From Akanthomyces muscarius (lineage: Eukaryota > Ascomycota > Sordariomycetes > Hypocreales > Cordycipitaceae): a DNA stretch of 64,000 nucleotides. Numbering within the stretch: the stretch's first letter is position 1; each line of letters opens with the position of its first letter. The stretch spans positions 248,001-312,000 of the forward strand of contig NW_026611615.1 of the NCBI RefSeq assembly GCF_028009165.1. The letters run 5' to 3'. Shown here in pieces: positions 33,019-44,208 of this stretch. A program made the position numbers and the translations under genes. Under the pieces are notes generated by a model, which saw only the letters and a program-made list of their open reading frames with translations, was not told the DNA's origin and ran no database searches.

Positions 33019-35620
33019 TCTGAGTATTGGAGATTTTTATGCAGTTTGATTGCTTGATGAGAAAATTGAAAAACCACGGTGCTCTGCACTCCTTTATATA
33101 CACGAGACGGAGACTTTTTCTACCACTGCCAGTGGACGTGTGACAATGCCGGCCCCTTGCTTTTGCATGCTGCATGTAAGATGGAAGAGAGCATTTGTAT
33201 TACTTATGCTGATCACCGTTGCATAGATCATCGACGTGTGTGTCCATGGAAGGGAGCGAGCAGTTGCGCAGAGAGGTGAGAACGAAGGCTGCGTAGAGTC
33301 GTTCCATGGCTGGCATCAGTCAACTCAGTTCGTCAAAAGAAGACGGTTGCCCGAGAGAAACAGACTATGTAAACACAAATTGTAGTAGCCGACTCTATAG
33401 AAAATTCCCAGGAGCCCTAGAAAGTACAGTTTAAACACTTCAGGCAACTTCCCTAAGGCGTGAGGCGTCGAGCAAGGCTGCGTTGACAAACTGCACCTGT
33501 CCATCGCGAAGCCTTCTCGCCTCCGACGTCATGCAGCAAGGCTTAGCAGGCTGTCAAACTTCCAAATACTGTTCTAGCTAGCTGTCTCTGCATCTAGACA
33601 TCGTGGTAGTTGTGCGCGGAAGGCTTTGTCCGCTTTCCACGCCATGGGCGAATCCTACACTGGGCGTGGCCGCCTCTGCTGGAGCATCTATTATAGTGTT
33701 ACAAGTACTTGAAAGTTTGGAGAATCGCGCAGTTGATGACTACGGAGAAGGTCGGTTGCCCGAATAATCACATCGAGACTTTTTCTGTGTTAGTGATTCG
33801 GCAGTAGGACAAGGCTGTGACACTGCAGATCGTCGAGTTGAGCTGGGGCGCAGCATGTTGCCAAATATTGTCAGAGCCAGATGTTTCTTACGGCGATCGC
33901 GCAGTGTCTTGTGGCGAACTACCGCTCAACTGCGGTAGCCTTTTCCCTCCCCGGGTCTTTTGTAGGCCGACGCTACTCACATCGTCATTCAGTACAATGC
34001 TCGCTGCGATCTCCGGTGAGAGTCAGCGGGCCGTTGCCTGACTTGGTCTTTGCCACAAGCCCTGCAACCACTCTTGCGTCTCGCCACACTGCAACATGAT
34101 GACCAGACGAGCCCTCCAAGGTAGATTCACCGTGTTCAGCACATTCTTCGGGGCATCTCTTCTTTCCTGCTCGCGAGCGACGTGATTCTTTACAAGTAAC
34201 TCCGCACGTACCGGGCAGGCTCGGTGTGGAGACGGACGCTTGTCAGTCCTCGGGGTGATCCTGCGGGCAATCGGCTCACGGAGATCAGCGAGCATGGCCC
34301 CCAAACGTCTGTACGTGCAGAAGGGGCGGCCGCGCGTTCCAAGATCGAAGGCTTCGTTGTTCTCGCAGCTACCAGGCTGGACGGCAGTGCCTGTGTTGCC
34401 GGGCTCTCCGGTCCAGCTACTAGAGTCGGCGAGCCAGTGCCACATGAGTCTGTTCTGGTAGTAACTCGCTGCGACGAGTGATTTGGGTCGTACGCCAACG
34501 TGAGACTTGAGCTCGTTAGCCATGGCCGCAATGTAGCCCGAAGAACGATGGCAGTGGAGGGGTGAGGCGTGCTCATTATGAGCAGTGTCATTGAGACATT
34601 GGAAAAGACGGATAATAGTATGCGACGGGGGCTACAGTCGCTCTGACGGCAAAGCTATGAGATTTTGGCCCGCCAGCCTTGTCGAATAAGCTCTTCGCTG
34701 CATACTCAGCAGATGCCCGGCTGCAGCGCAATGGCACAGTAGTCGGCGGGTTGGGGACTCAATCTCGGCCACTTTGACATCGCATATGATGGAACACGGC
34801 TCGCCGAGACATGCTTGGAGGTGGTGTCACACTATAAAGGTCCTTCAACGAGACAGATGGCCCTGCAGGCCAATAAACTTGTGCGCAAGACGGTGGACCA
34901 TCTCCAGATGGTTGCAGTATCGTATAAGATCAGTATGGTAGAAGATCATCTTGACGTTAGAAAGAAGGGCGAAATTGCTTGTCAAAGCTGTGGCTGTGTG
35001 TTAAATGGCCGAGCTGGCGGCCCAGCCAGGTTGGGCTTGTGGTATGCCTCCCTCGCAGCTGTAGACGACCTTTGCATTCGCCACTTCAGTGCGCAGCAGG
35101 GCAAACAAAATGATGAAATTGACAAACATGCATTCCCACCTTCTGTACACTTTTTACAACTATTTTTAATAAAAAGAAAGGCCAGTGCAGCTTACGAGGC
35201 GTTTAAAGTTTGCACCATCATGGTCTGCCCATTAATTACAGGCCAGTGCCGTCACTGCGGCGGCCCACCACAGCGGTTGCCGGGGCAATACAGCGCATGA
35301 ATGCCATTCAAGTTCAAACAGCCCAGGGGATCCGCAAAGAATGGGGAATCAATCCCCTGCTGGTCAAACGGGCTTGTTAAAGTCTACATCTTTCCTGTTT
35401 CCTTACTTTGATTTTTCATTGTCCTGTCCTTCTCGTTACCATCACCTGTACCGATGCTGCTCTGAATCTTTACCATACACGACCTCCTCCCTCGCGCGGC
35501 GGCGCCAACGGTCTCCAAGAAAAGCTTGCCCTTCAAGTAAACAAGACCACAGCGGCAACGACACCGACAACGACATTTTTTCTACGATACGAGTTGCACC
35601 CCCAAAAAAGATACATCAAC
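33019..35620. other. Intergenic region, 2.6 kb
   Basis: No gene can be supported. A minus-strand frame at 34023-34523 (166 aa) and a plus-strand frame at 34815-35300 (161 aa) are the longest. Neither shows a domain, a signal peptide or good codon composition throughout. The last 200 bp are the leader of the Cdc14 gene. Confidence 0.35.
33091..33100 (-). promoter_or_regulatory. TATA box of the eight-Cys secreted protein gene
   Basis: TATATAAAGG on the minus strand lies about 75 bp upstream of the ATG at 33018. Confidence 0.55.
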
Positions 35621-36602
35621 ATGGAAAATCTACTATCCCTCGCCTTTGACAACCTCTCCTCCTACGACGGCCCCAAAGTCCGCAAGGGTCTGCGCCAAGT
35701 CGAGGGCCTGCTGGCGCAAATCTGCCTGTCGTCGGGGCGTGATGGAGGCCGCGGCAGCCCTGGCGGCGAGGACACAATGCACGAAGACAGCAACGACGTG
35801 AGCATGTCGCCATCGCGCAAGGACCTCGGCCAGCTGTCCGAGGACCCGGCGTTTCGCGAGTTCTTCAAGCTGCAGGAGGGCTTCGAGTGGAACGTCGGCC
35901 TGCGCCTGATTAGCACCCTGGACCGCCTCATGGCCAAGGGCAGCGACGGCCAGAACGATCTGCTCATCCTCAGCGCGCTCGATCTCCTGCAGGGCGCGAT
36001 GCTGCTGCATCCTCCCAGCAAGGGCCTTTTTCAGCGCGAGCAAAACATGAATGTAAGGCCGGCCCATTCCTGCACATCACAAACACACAAAACACACACA
36101 CCAGATCTTTTTATACTAACAATCCGCCGCACAGCTCCTCCTCGACCTACTCGAACCCTTCAACTGCCCGGCCATCCAATCGGCGACCCTGCTCACCCTC
36201 GTCGTCGCCCTCATCGACATGCCGAAAAACACGCGCGTCTTTGAGGGCCTCGACGGCCTCCTCACCGTCACCTCGCTCTTCAAGTCGCGCTCCACCTCGC
36301 GCGAGGTCAAGCTCAAGCTCGTCGAGTTTCTCTACTTTTACCTCATGCCCGAGACGCCCTCCATCCCCCGCGTCGCCGACCGCCGCGACTCGCTGCCGGA
36401 TATGCTCCAGCGCAGTCCGAGCAAGCTCGCCGGCGCCTTTGCCGGTGACGGGGCGAGACGTGGTCGCGCTGGGAGCGAGGCCGCTGGCGGCACGCTGTCG
36501 ACGCAGGACAAGCAGCAGCTGCTCAGCAGATATCTCAGCAACGTCGAGGACCTGGTCAAGGATCTCCGGACATGTGCGCCCTTTGGAGGCGTGGTCGCTT
36601 GA
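35621..36602 (+). CDS. cdc14: Cdc14-family septation initiation network protein (not the phosphatase)
   Basis: Two exons, 35621-36052 and 36135-36602, flank an 82-bp intron and encode 299 aa. The splice is in phase 0 between REQNMN and LLLDLLEPF. The protein is helical, with repeated Leu-rich segments (MENLLSLAFDNLSSYDGPKVRKGLRQ, then LISTLDRLMAKGSDGQNDLL and ATLLTLVVALIDMP). This matches the fungal Cdc14 family, the binding partner of the Sid1 kinase in the septation initiation network of fission yeast. An acidic linker (about 40-65) and a Ser/Gly linker (about 245-265) interrupt the fold. It probably acts at spindle pole bodies to trigger septation. Confidence 0.8.
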
Positions 36603-36896
36603 GACTGCCCACCGCCGAACAGACTCATTCTTCTTTGTGGCACGCGCGGACCACGGAAATTTTCTACACGAGACCAAACATTGTGGTCTTTGATCTCGAA
36701 ATTGTATCAATTATTGGCAAAAGGTTTTTAATTCTTGTTTTGCACTGGGATGCTCGGCTTTCGGTTTGGCTTTCGGTTTGGATTTGGCTGGATTTGGTTG
36801 GCTTTTCTCATTGTCTCTTTTGTCGGCAAATATCATGTACGAATATGCTCGGAGTTTTTCTGGTAAATAGATTGACAGGAATATGAATTGGAACAT
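36603..36896. other. Convergent intergenic region
   Basis: It holds the 3' ends of Cdc14 and the Cys-rich membrane protein, with imperfect TTTCGGTTTGG and GGATTTGG repeats near 36758-36802. Confidence 0.5.
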
Positions 36897-37806
36897 TTAC
36901 ACCATTGTCTCTTTATCCCGCTCACCGCCCTCCTCTGTGCTGCCGCTGGCGTTTACCTCGACTTCCGTGCCCGGCAGCTCGTACACCTTGCCGCTCTCCA
37001 CCACCATCTGCGCGCCGTCTGCCCTCGGCGGCGGCGGCAGCGGTGGCGTCTCACCCCCGGCCGCCGCAGAGTCAATCTCGACGGGAGATGCAATGTCGCC
37101 CGGCGTGTTGGGCTGCGACGGCACCGCGCGCGCCGCGCCAGACGGCACCGCCGCCCCGCCGATGCCAAAGTAGCCCGCCTCGGGCACGCTGTCGCCAGGC
37201 ACCTCGCTCACGCTGCTCTCCTCTCTCGACGCCATCGTGGCTGCCGCGCGGGCCTTGGCGCGTCGCCTCGTTATCCACAGCCACGCGAGCATGCCGACGA
37301 TGACGCCCGTCCCGGCCACCACTGTCACCGCGATGCCCGTCTTTGTCGTTGTGGACAGGCGCGGCTCGGCCGCTGGCGCCGTGCCTGTGCAGCTGGCGCC
37401 GCCGCTGGGGCAGAGCGCCGTTGGCGAGCCCGACGCCGTGCCCGTGCCTATCCTAGTCGTGGTGGTGGTGGTGGTGGTGGAACTCGATGCTGCAGCCACG
37501 CAGCTCCCGTCGGCGCGGCACTCGGAGCCGTAGGGACAGCAGTTGCCGCCCAGCGCCGCCGGGCACAGAAAGTACTTTGGCTGCGGACAGCTGCGGCCGC
37601 AGCAGCCCGTCTCGGTCGCATTCGCGACGATGGAGGAAGATATGAGAGTGGTGGCTGCGGTGCGCGTGCAGTAGTACGACTTGCTGTTGCACTGCGAGTC
37701 GGCGACGCAGTTGGATCCGAGCGGGCAGCAGCGCGACTCGCCGCTCGTGCTCACGAAGCAGTACGCGTCGTTGTCGCAGCACTGGTCGCCGTGTCCCGTG
37801 TCCAAG
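36897..37806 (-). CDS. Cys-rich single-pass membrane protein, N-terminal exon unresolved
   Basis: The main exon runs from a splice acceptor at about 37806 (GCTAACC..CGCATAG) to the stop at 36897, about 302 aa. The ectodomain has repeated CC-bearing modules (GDQCCDNDAYC, SRCCPLGSNC, TGCCGRSCPQ, GNCCPYGSEC), then a Thr-rich linker. A transmembrane helix follows (IAVTVVAGTGVIVGMLAWLWI) with a stop-transfer RRRAKAR, and then a disordered Pro/Glu-rich cytosolic tail. The exon has no in-frame ATG before the membrane span, so an upstream exon is required. A candidate at 37956-37895 (MRSRPRR..DGACG) splices in frame but lacks a signal peptide and has a weak donor. The topology suggests a cell-surface sensor or wall-linked protein. 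Confidence 0.6.
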
Positions 37807-38387
37807 CCTATGCGAGGGGCCCGTGGTTAGCTTCATATAGCTGACTGGAGAAGTATTGGCGCGCGTGTGATGACTGACAGCTGTGCTCGTTTCCACCGCA
37901 TGCTCCATCCCGCTTCCATGTAGAGCGATGCGCGGTGCGCCGCGGCCTGCTTCTCATTTGGTACTCTTTTTTATCTTTTGGATTTGGGAATTCTGAAAGA
38001 GAACAAAAATAGCAAATTCTCGATCGACTCTGGTATTTATAATTTGTCGCCTCCAATTGTTCCGTTCTTGTTTGCTCGTGAGACCATAGACGCCCGCTGC
38101 GGGCGCACCGCACGAACCACATGTCACCGGGGTTGCTGCTCTTGTAATTCCGTCGTTCCGTAGTTTCGGCTACCATACAAAGCTGTCTTGGACATAATCC
38201 ATCGTACAGGTTGCTGTCTTCAACGCACATACAAAGCTGAGTCTTGCGTCGTCCAGCATACCCTCTAGACCGCATCTCTCGAAACCCTTGTGAGCTACAT
38301 TTGTCGCCCAGCTAGATCTGTCGGTGCACTCATTTGAAAACGGGGTCCGCATGATTTAAAACTTCAGCGTGATAGCTATGCTACGGA
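37807..38387. other. Region upstream of the Cys-rich membrane protein
   Basis: It must contain the missing first exon of the Cys-rich protein gene and its promoter. It also contains the 3' flank of the metallo-hydrolase gene. No other gene is seen. Confidence 0.35.
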
Positions 38388-39419
38388 CTACTCTTTCACA
38401 CTGAAACTATAAGTCTCTCCGCGGTCCAGGTAAACGACGCTGTCGTGCAAATCAGCGTCCTTTACTTCCCTTTCAAAGTCTGCGCGTGGAGATAGGAACA
38501 CGTCGTAATCATCGTAGTGAATCGGTATGGTGATTTTGGGGTTCAGAAGCTGCATCAAGTGTCGCCCTTGCTCGCCGTCCATCGTCACCATGAACAGCGG
38601 CAGCGATGGCCCTGGGATGGTGGTCCCGCCTAGGTGGACGAGCATCAAATCCAGCTGCTTGTCCTTGAGCCACCTGGGAATTTCTTCGAGGTCTTCCACA
38701 AGCAGGGTGTCTCCTGATATGTAAATTCTGTAGCCTACTTGCAGCTCCTCGCTCTCCATCGCGCTGCCACCCTCGGTCAAGTGTCCAAGCTCGAGCAGCC
38801 AACCAGCCGTCGGCGGAACGGCCTGCAACAAGTCATTGGCGACAGCGATTGGGCCTGGAGGCACATGCTTGCCGGGCATAGCGGTGACTTTGATGGCGCG
38901 CCGGCCGTCGACATGCAGCACAGCGCTTTCGAAGCGATCCAGCCCTGTGACTTGCTGGAATGGCTGATTCGTGCCGTCCTTTGCAACGACAAGATGCTGC
39001 GCCGCGTGCGGCGTCGTCACAATGGGAAATGCCCGGTTTAGGGACTTTTCCACATGCCTGTCAAAGTGGTCTTCGTGGTAGTGGGAAAGCAGAATGCAGT
39101 CCAGGGCGGGCAGCTGATCTAGCTCTGTCGCAGGGTTCGTGCGGCGCGTCGCGGTGACGCCCGGCCCAAGATGGAGGGAATCGCCAGCATGTAGGAAGTT
39201 GGGATCCGTCAAGATACGAAAGCCTTTCCATTCAATAATTGTAGTTGCTGTACCAATAAAATACACTGTGCAATCATCGCCTGGTTTGGATACGTGAGGC
39301 TGCGAGAGCGTGTTGGAAAGCTCGAGCTTGCCCGCTCCGTACTGTTCTGATCTCTCATATTCCCCTCGTAAGAGCGAAGTACGTTGCCCTTCATCTAAGT
39401 AAAGATGCTCGGCAGCCAT
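38388..39419 (-). CDS. Metallo-beta-lactamase-fold hydrolase
   Basis: This single exon encodes 343 aa from ATG 39419 (MAAEHLYLDEGQR); the open frame extends further upstream, but this ATG has a better context. The metal-binding motif HYHEDH lies at 113-118 (LLSHYHEDHFD). Further ligands are likely at PGKHVPPG (about His 183), SGDT (Asp) and IPIHYDDYDVF (His). The arrangement fits the UlaG/NAPE-PLD-like branch, which uses two metal ions to hydrolyse phosphodiester or ester substrates. No signal peptide is present, so it is probably cytosolic. The substrate cannot be told from sequence. The gene is intact and lies just downstream of the ferric reductase relic. Confidence 0.85.
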   Translation of the reverse strand: MAAEHLYLDEGQRTSLLRGEYERSEQYGAGKLELSNTLSQPHVSKPGDDCTVYFIGTATTIIEWKGFRILTDPNFLHAGDSLHLGPGVTATRRTNPATELDQLPALDCILLSHYHEDHFDRHVEKSLNRAFPIVTTPHAAQHLVVAKDGTNQPFQQVTGLDRFESAVLHVDGRRAIKVTAMPGKHVPPGPIAVANDLLQAVPPTAGWLLELGHLTEGGSAMESEELQVGYRIYISGDTLLVEDLEEIPRWLKDKQLDLMLVHLGGTTIPGPSLPLFMVTMDGEQGRHLMQLLNPKITIPIHYDDYDVFLSPRADFEREVKDADLHDSVVYLDRGETYSFSVKE

Positions 39420-39909
39420 GGTATTCTTTTGTTCTGGGAGTGGATGAGAAAGTGAGAAGACAAGTCTCCTCTGCCCACACTCGCTTTTTATTTGCCGCGA
39501 TGTGTACTGTCTACTAATACGCAATATATGACGTCAGGCACAAGTTTAATTAATACAGCATCTCCAAGCCCTTGGCTGTACTGTCTTTTCTCTTGTGTAA
39601 AGCTCACCCAAGCGGAAACGTAATACCGCCGTCATGGTTTCATCAGCATGCAAGTGGCGCATAAAGCGTCGACGGCCATCAGTTGCAATGGCTGCTGGCA
39701 GTGTAAATTAGATTCTATGCCCAACGCAGGCCACCAAGTGCGCTTGCTAGGTCTATTCATGGATAGCCTGTATTTTGGTCCTCGGTGTGTCATTTCGGTC
39801 ATTCGGGGATTGGACTGCGTCAAAACTAATGGACCGTCATGTAAAGGGCACGCATCCCATAAGCATTGCCTCGCACAGGAGGTTACATGCTAACAATTTT
39901 CACGCGCAA

Positions 39910-40802
39910 AACCGTAGCCCAATCACCGAGTACATCGTGCTGATGGCGAGAAACGCAAATATCGTTAGCGAACATGTACGCGGCGGCACGGTGCAGCCTC
40001 AGGTGCTTTGAGGGCACCGGTAGCTAAACGCCGCTGGTAGGAATAACCGCCGCTTCAGCCAGGGAAATCGGCCAGGCGGCAGCTGTCTTAGCTGCAATGA
40101 GCCATAGGAGTATGATATGCGACAGGCTGCTAGATGCAGTCTGTGGACAAGTCCAATAGCCACCACTAGGGCCCAGAATGCTATGACAGTCGCACTGGTT
40201 GGATATTCAGCCACTAAGCTCGGAGATACGACCAGGGAGCGTGGCCAACGTACCCATATGGAAGTGGTGAAGATTGGTGTAGTTCCAGCCGTCCTGGGTT
40301 TCACGTTAGCCTCAAGATGTATTTGAACTACGTCAGAATTCTTGCAGCCCGTGCGAGCGTCTGCAGCCAGCCATTGGAGAATTTATAGGTGCTGGGAGAA
40401 GAGGCGCATGCTGTTTTTTTTCGGGTCAGTAGTGTCATTTCTATAGATCCGTGCCATATGCGAAATGCCCTCGCGTGTACAACTCGTGAGTCGTGAAGAT
40501 TGCGGTAACAAGACGTTGAACCGTGTTTGGCCAGTGCTAAATTCGCACTGCAACGCGATCCTGCGCGTTGGGGCGCCGCAGTTGAGGTCGACGCAGAGGT
40601 ACGTCGATGTCAAGCCCAGTTTACTTGTGCATTTTTTCTCCTCCAGTTTCCCGTACGGCACGGAATCGGTAAATATTATGCGGTTGAGGACCAGTTGGCA
40701 GCTCTCCGCACACGCCCGGTCCGACGGCTCGTCGGCGCATACCCCGGGAGGAAGGACGGTGAACGGGGCGAGCCCAACGAGTCGTGGCAAGGTTGCCTTC
40801 AT
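39910..40802 (-). pseudogene. Ferric reductase (Fre-type) pseudogene, N-terminal half
   Basis: The first segment (40802-40383) has a signal-like start, then the ectodomain pattern ACAESCQLVLNRIIFTD, KKCTSKLGLTSTYLCVDLNC and CTREGISHMARIYRNDT, as in fungal plasma-membrane ferric reductases. After a stop at about 40385, the homology resumes in other frames: NGWLQTLARAARIL near 40340-40380, then ATVIAFWALVVAIGLVHRL and PWLKRRLFLPAAFSYRC at 40304-39999, then SLTIFAFLAISTMYSVIGLRF near 39920-39990. The ferric-reductase transmembrane core with heme His, and the FAD/NAD domains, are absent. At least three frame changes show that it is dead. It diverges from the siderophore transporter gene across a shared promoter region. 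Confidence 0.75.
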
Positions 40803-42127
40803 ATTCAGTACAGTCAACTCTCAACCATACTCTGCATGTACTCTATGAGAGCGAAAGAGTTGAATAACGAAAACTTTGTTTTGTGACGCAACGTGGGAGA
40901 CTGGGGCCTCGCGTCCGAAGACTGCCCGGTGATTGAGCTTTATCAGATGCGATTGATAACGAGCCCCCGCACCACATGCGGATTGGTCATGTGTGCAATT
41001 TCGTGTGGACTGCCAGGCCAATGTCCCGGTTGTGAAAAAAGCCCATACTATCCACAGGAAAGAGGAGAATGCTATGTAAAATTTTGCGCCACTAGAGGCG
41101 TCGGGATAGAGTCGGCCGCGGCACTTGAGTATGTCATGATGAGGAAGCTACTGTCCATTACGAAGCCGGAAATGTCCGCTCGTTGCCTTTTGCGAACGGG
41201 ATAACACCAGCGAACGCAAAGCTACTCGACCAGTAAATTTGTAGATTTATTCTGTGTTGCAAGTACGTGTGGTCAGGTACTTGTTCTTCTATTCGTTCCT
41301 TTACGTTTCCCAGTCAATGTACGAATCAGCGACATATGATCGACGCCAGACTGCATGGAAAATTCCAACAAGAAGCTTGCCCACGGCCGGCAATAAAACT
41401 TGTCCCAATCAGCTCATGAGTCGCGACCCTGGTCCGCTCCCCTGCTTCGCTTCGGGGATTTCCAGAAACTATTTGTCCCCGCAGAGCAGCGGAGGCGTAC
41501 GAAACGAGGCGGCCACAAGAAACAATATTGCAGTTCTGATATGGTCCAACAGTGAGGGTCGAGACTCCGCAGTCGTCTCGGCATCCACATAGAAGGGACA
41601 ATTCCCTCCGACAACGCGCTCCATGACAGCTGAGTTTTTGTTCAGCCCTGGAATTAGTGGAGAAGGGTTTCCCGTCTATTCGCAACCGCAAAGCGCGTCA
41701 AGCGTTGGGATGATGGAAACAAAAGAGAAAATTGATCAAGCTAACAAATACAGGCTTACCAATGATTTTTTTTTGTGGAAAAGCAAACATCTTGTTCCGC
41801 GCTTCAGCATCCGCCAACAGTGTTCTATGTCGTGCGAAGACGTCGCGCGAAAATGGCGTCTTGTGCAACTGATTGATAAGATCCATTCTAGCTCGCTAGT
41901 TCGTGTTAGCTTCAACGAAACCCCCGTTTGGGCCCGGAAAAAACGGCACTTTCTGCAGTGGACTCGCTCGGAAACGTGGATTCGTTCGAGAGCGACGGAG
42001 TGGAAGAAAATTAGCATGGGTCCATCTCTGGTCATAAAAAGAGAATAACTTGCCCTCTCGTTGTCTGTCTCGGCTGTGTTGTCTGTTCGACAACATCCCC
42101 CCCGCGCTTTGGATCCCAAACTGCACG
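40803..42127. other. Divergent promoter region of ferric reductase relic and siderophore transporter
   Basis: About 1.3 kb lie between the two starts. It contains the GATA site listed separately. The plus-strand frame at 41623-42048 and the others here lack domain features and are treated as leader or chance frames. Confidence 0.5.
40940..40959. promoter_or_regulatory. SreA/Fep1-type iron-responsive GATA site, inverted pair
   Basis: The sequence TTATCAGATGCGATTGATAA contains ATCTGATAA on the minus strand, a perfect match to the ATCWGATAA site of the iron-responsive GATA repressors (SreA/Sre1/Fep1/Urbs1). A second GATAA follows on the plus strand ten bases on, which makes an inverted pair. 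It lies about 138 bp upstream of the ferric reductase relic start and about 1.17 kb upstream of the siderophore transporter start. Confidence 0.55.
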
Positions 42128-44057
42128 ATGACTGAAGTGAACAGCATGAGGCCGCAGTCGCGCGACAGCAAGAATCCCATCGAGGAGCCCGAGGTCATCA
42201 AGTTCCAGGATCTAGTCTCAGACGACGACCAGGATGGCGTGCGCATCGCCGAGGCCGTCGCCCTGTCCTGGAGCAAGACCTCCTTGGTTGCGGTGTATTG
42301 CTGGTATGTTATTTCCACAGCTGCGGCATAGATTTCTGCAGGCGGCGCGAACTCTTATGCTAACGATGAAAACCTGGAAAGTATGTGGCTGTTGTACTTT
42401 TGTAGAGCCATGATTGGGTCTCTCTCCGAAACTCTCACGCCCTTTGTCACCAGTGGTTTCCAGAGCCACTCGCTCATGCCCGTCATCAATGTCATGACAA
42501 GCATCATGTCTGCCGCGACGTATATGCCCATTGCCAAGATTCTCAACATTTGGGACCGAACATGGGGTTTTTCTGCCATGATGGTGCTGTCGACGCTGGG
42601 TCTGATCCTCATGGCCGCGAGCAAGAGCTTTGCCGTCTACGCCGCCGCAAACGTGAGCCTCTTCAGTCTGACTTTATAACAATAATTCTTCATATGCGAC
42701 GTACATAAAGACTGACATGATTGCGGTTTCAGGTCTTTTATAACATCGGATTCACCGGAATGATCTTTGCCGTCGACATCATGACGGCCGACTTTTCCTC
42801 GCTCAAGATGCGTGCCTTTGCCTATGCCCTGACCTCGTCGTCGTACATCATCACCGCCTTTGGAGGCCCCAAGGCCGCCGAGACCATCTACGAGAGCAAC
42901 TGGCGATGGGGCTTCGGCGCCTGGACCATTGTCCTTCCCGCCGTTTCTGCGCCCATGATCTACCTGCTGCAGCGCGGAAAGCGCCTGGCTAAAGAGAATG
43001 GTCTGCTCACCCGTCAGCGCAGCAACCGCACCTGGATGGACAGCTTCAAATATCATTTTATTGAATTCGATGGTGAGTCTTTGCGCATTATTTACAACAT
43101 GCATATGGACGCTAATTGGTGGTAGTCATTGGTGTTTTCTTGCTCAGTGCCGGCTTTGTCCTCTTCCTGCTGCCTTTCACCATCGCTGCCGACTCCAAGG
43201 ACCAGTGGCGCTCCGGCTACATCATTGCGATGCTGGTGCTCGGATTTGTTCTTATTATCGCGTTCGCTGTGTGGGAGCGCCTCGGTGCCAGTGTCCCTGT
43301 CGTTCCTTGGAAGCTTCTCAAGTCTCGCTGCGTCATGGGAGCCTGCCTGATTGCCGCCACCTATCAGATCTCTTACGCCTGCTGGAACAGCTACTTTACC
43401 TCGTACTTGCAGGTCGTCTATGATATTTCCAAATCCCGAGCTGGATACATCAACAATATTTTCAACGTCGTCAGCGGCATTGAGCTGTTCCTTGTCGGTA
43501 TCCTGATTCGCTGGTCCGGTCGCTACAAATGGGTGTTCATGTGGGGTATTCCTCTCTACATTCTCGGTGTCGGTCTTTTGATCTATTTCCGTCAGCCAAA
43601 CCACAGCCTGGGATACATTATCATGTGCCAAATATTCATGTCGCTTGGTGGTGGTGTCATTATCGGTGGACAGCAGGTCTCGGTTGTGGCGACAGTGTCT
43701 CACGACGAAGTTGCCTCCGCCATGGCTGTTCTTTCGCTGATTGCGACCATCGGCGGCGCAATCGGCAACAGCATCTCTGGTGGCATTTGGACAAATACCC
43801 TACCAGGCAGGCTTCAGCAACTTCTCCCAGATTCTGCCAAGGACCAGTGGCAGGCGATTTATGACGACCTTGATGTCCAGTTGAGCTATCCCGTCGGCAC
43901 CCCAGAGCGTAAAGCCATCATGGATGCCTACGCTGGCAGTCAAAAGCTGATGCTTATTGCGGGCACATGCATCATGGGTCTTTCTCTAATCTGGATGATG
44001 ATGCTCAAGAACGTCAATCTCAAGAAGATCGATCAGGTCAAGGGCATGGTACTGTAA
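42128..44057 (+). CDS. MFS siderophore-iron transporter (Sit1/Mir-type)
   Basis: Four exons (42128-42303, 42382-42652, 42733-43072, 43126-44057) encode 572 aa. All three introns are short, with good GT and AG sites, and the frame closes exactly. A hydrophilic N-terminus of about 45 residues is followed by the many membrane spans of an MFS protein, about 14 as in the siderophore branch. Typical blocks are LTPFVTSGFQSHSLMPV, MSAATYMPIAKILNIWDR and LGLILMA in TM1-TM3, FYNIGFTG-x-IFAVDIMTAD, and NSISGGIWTNTLP near the C-terminus. The last is the conserved extracellular loop of these ferric-siderophore:H+ symporters. It lies beside a GATA iron site and a ferric reductase relic, which supports iron uptake. 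Confidence 0.9.
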
Positions 44058-44208
44058 CTGTTGAGAAATAGTTAGATCTGCGGTAGAGTAGAGTTTCTTG
44101 TGGAATATAATATCTAACAGTTTTATTTAATATCCTAACTTTTCAAGCGAAATTACCTGCTAATTCGAGAATTCGTAACAACATTGACGCGTGCGGGTAT
44201 ATCTACAT

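Noticed and set aside
34023..34523. 166-aa minus-strand frame (MANELKSHVGV start)
   Set aside because: It has some protein-like stretches, but no signal, domain or splice support, and another frame overlaps it; the evidence is too weak for a gene call.
34815..35300. 161-aa plus-strand frame
   Set aside because: It has no recognisable family and shifts to low-quality composition; it may be chance or a relic.
41623..42048. 141-aa plus-strand frame upstream of the siderophore transporter
   Set aside because: It has no domain and ends 80 bp before the transporter ATG, so it is more likely promoter and leader sequence.
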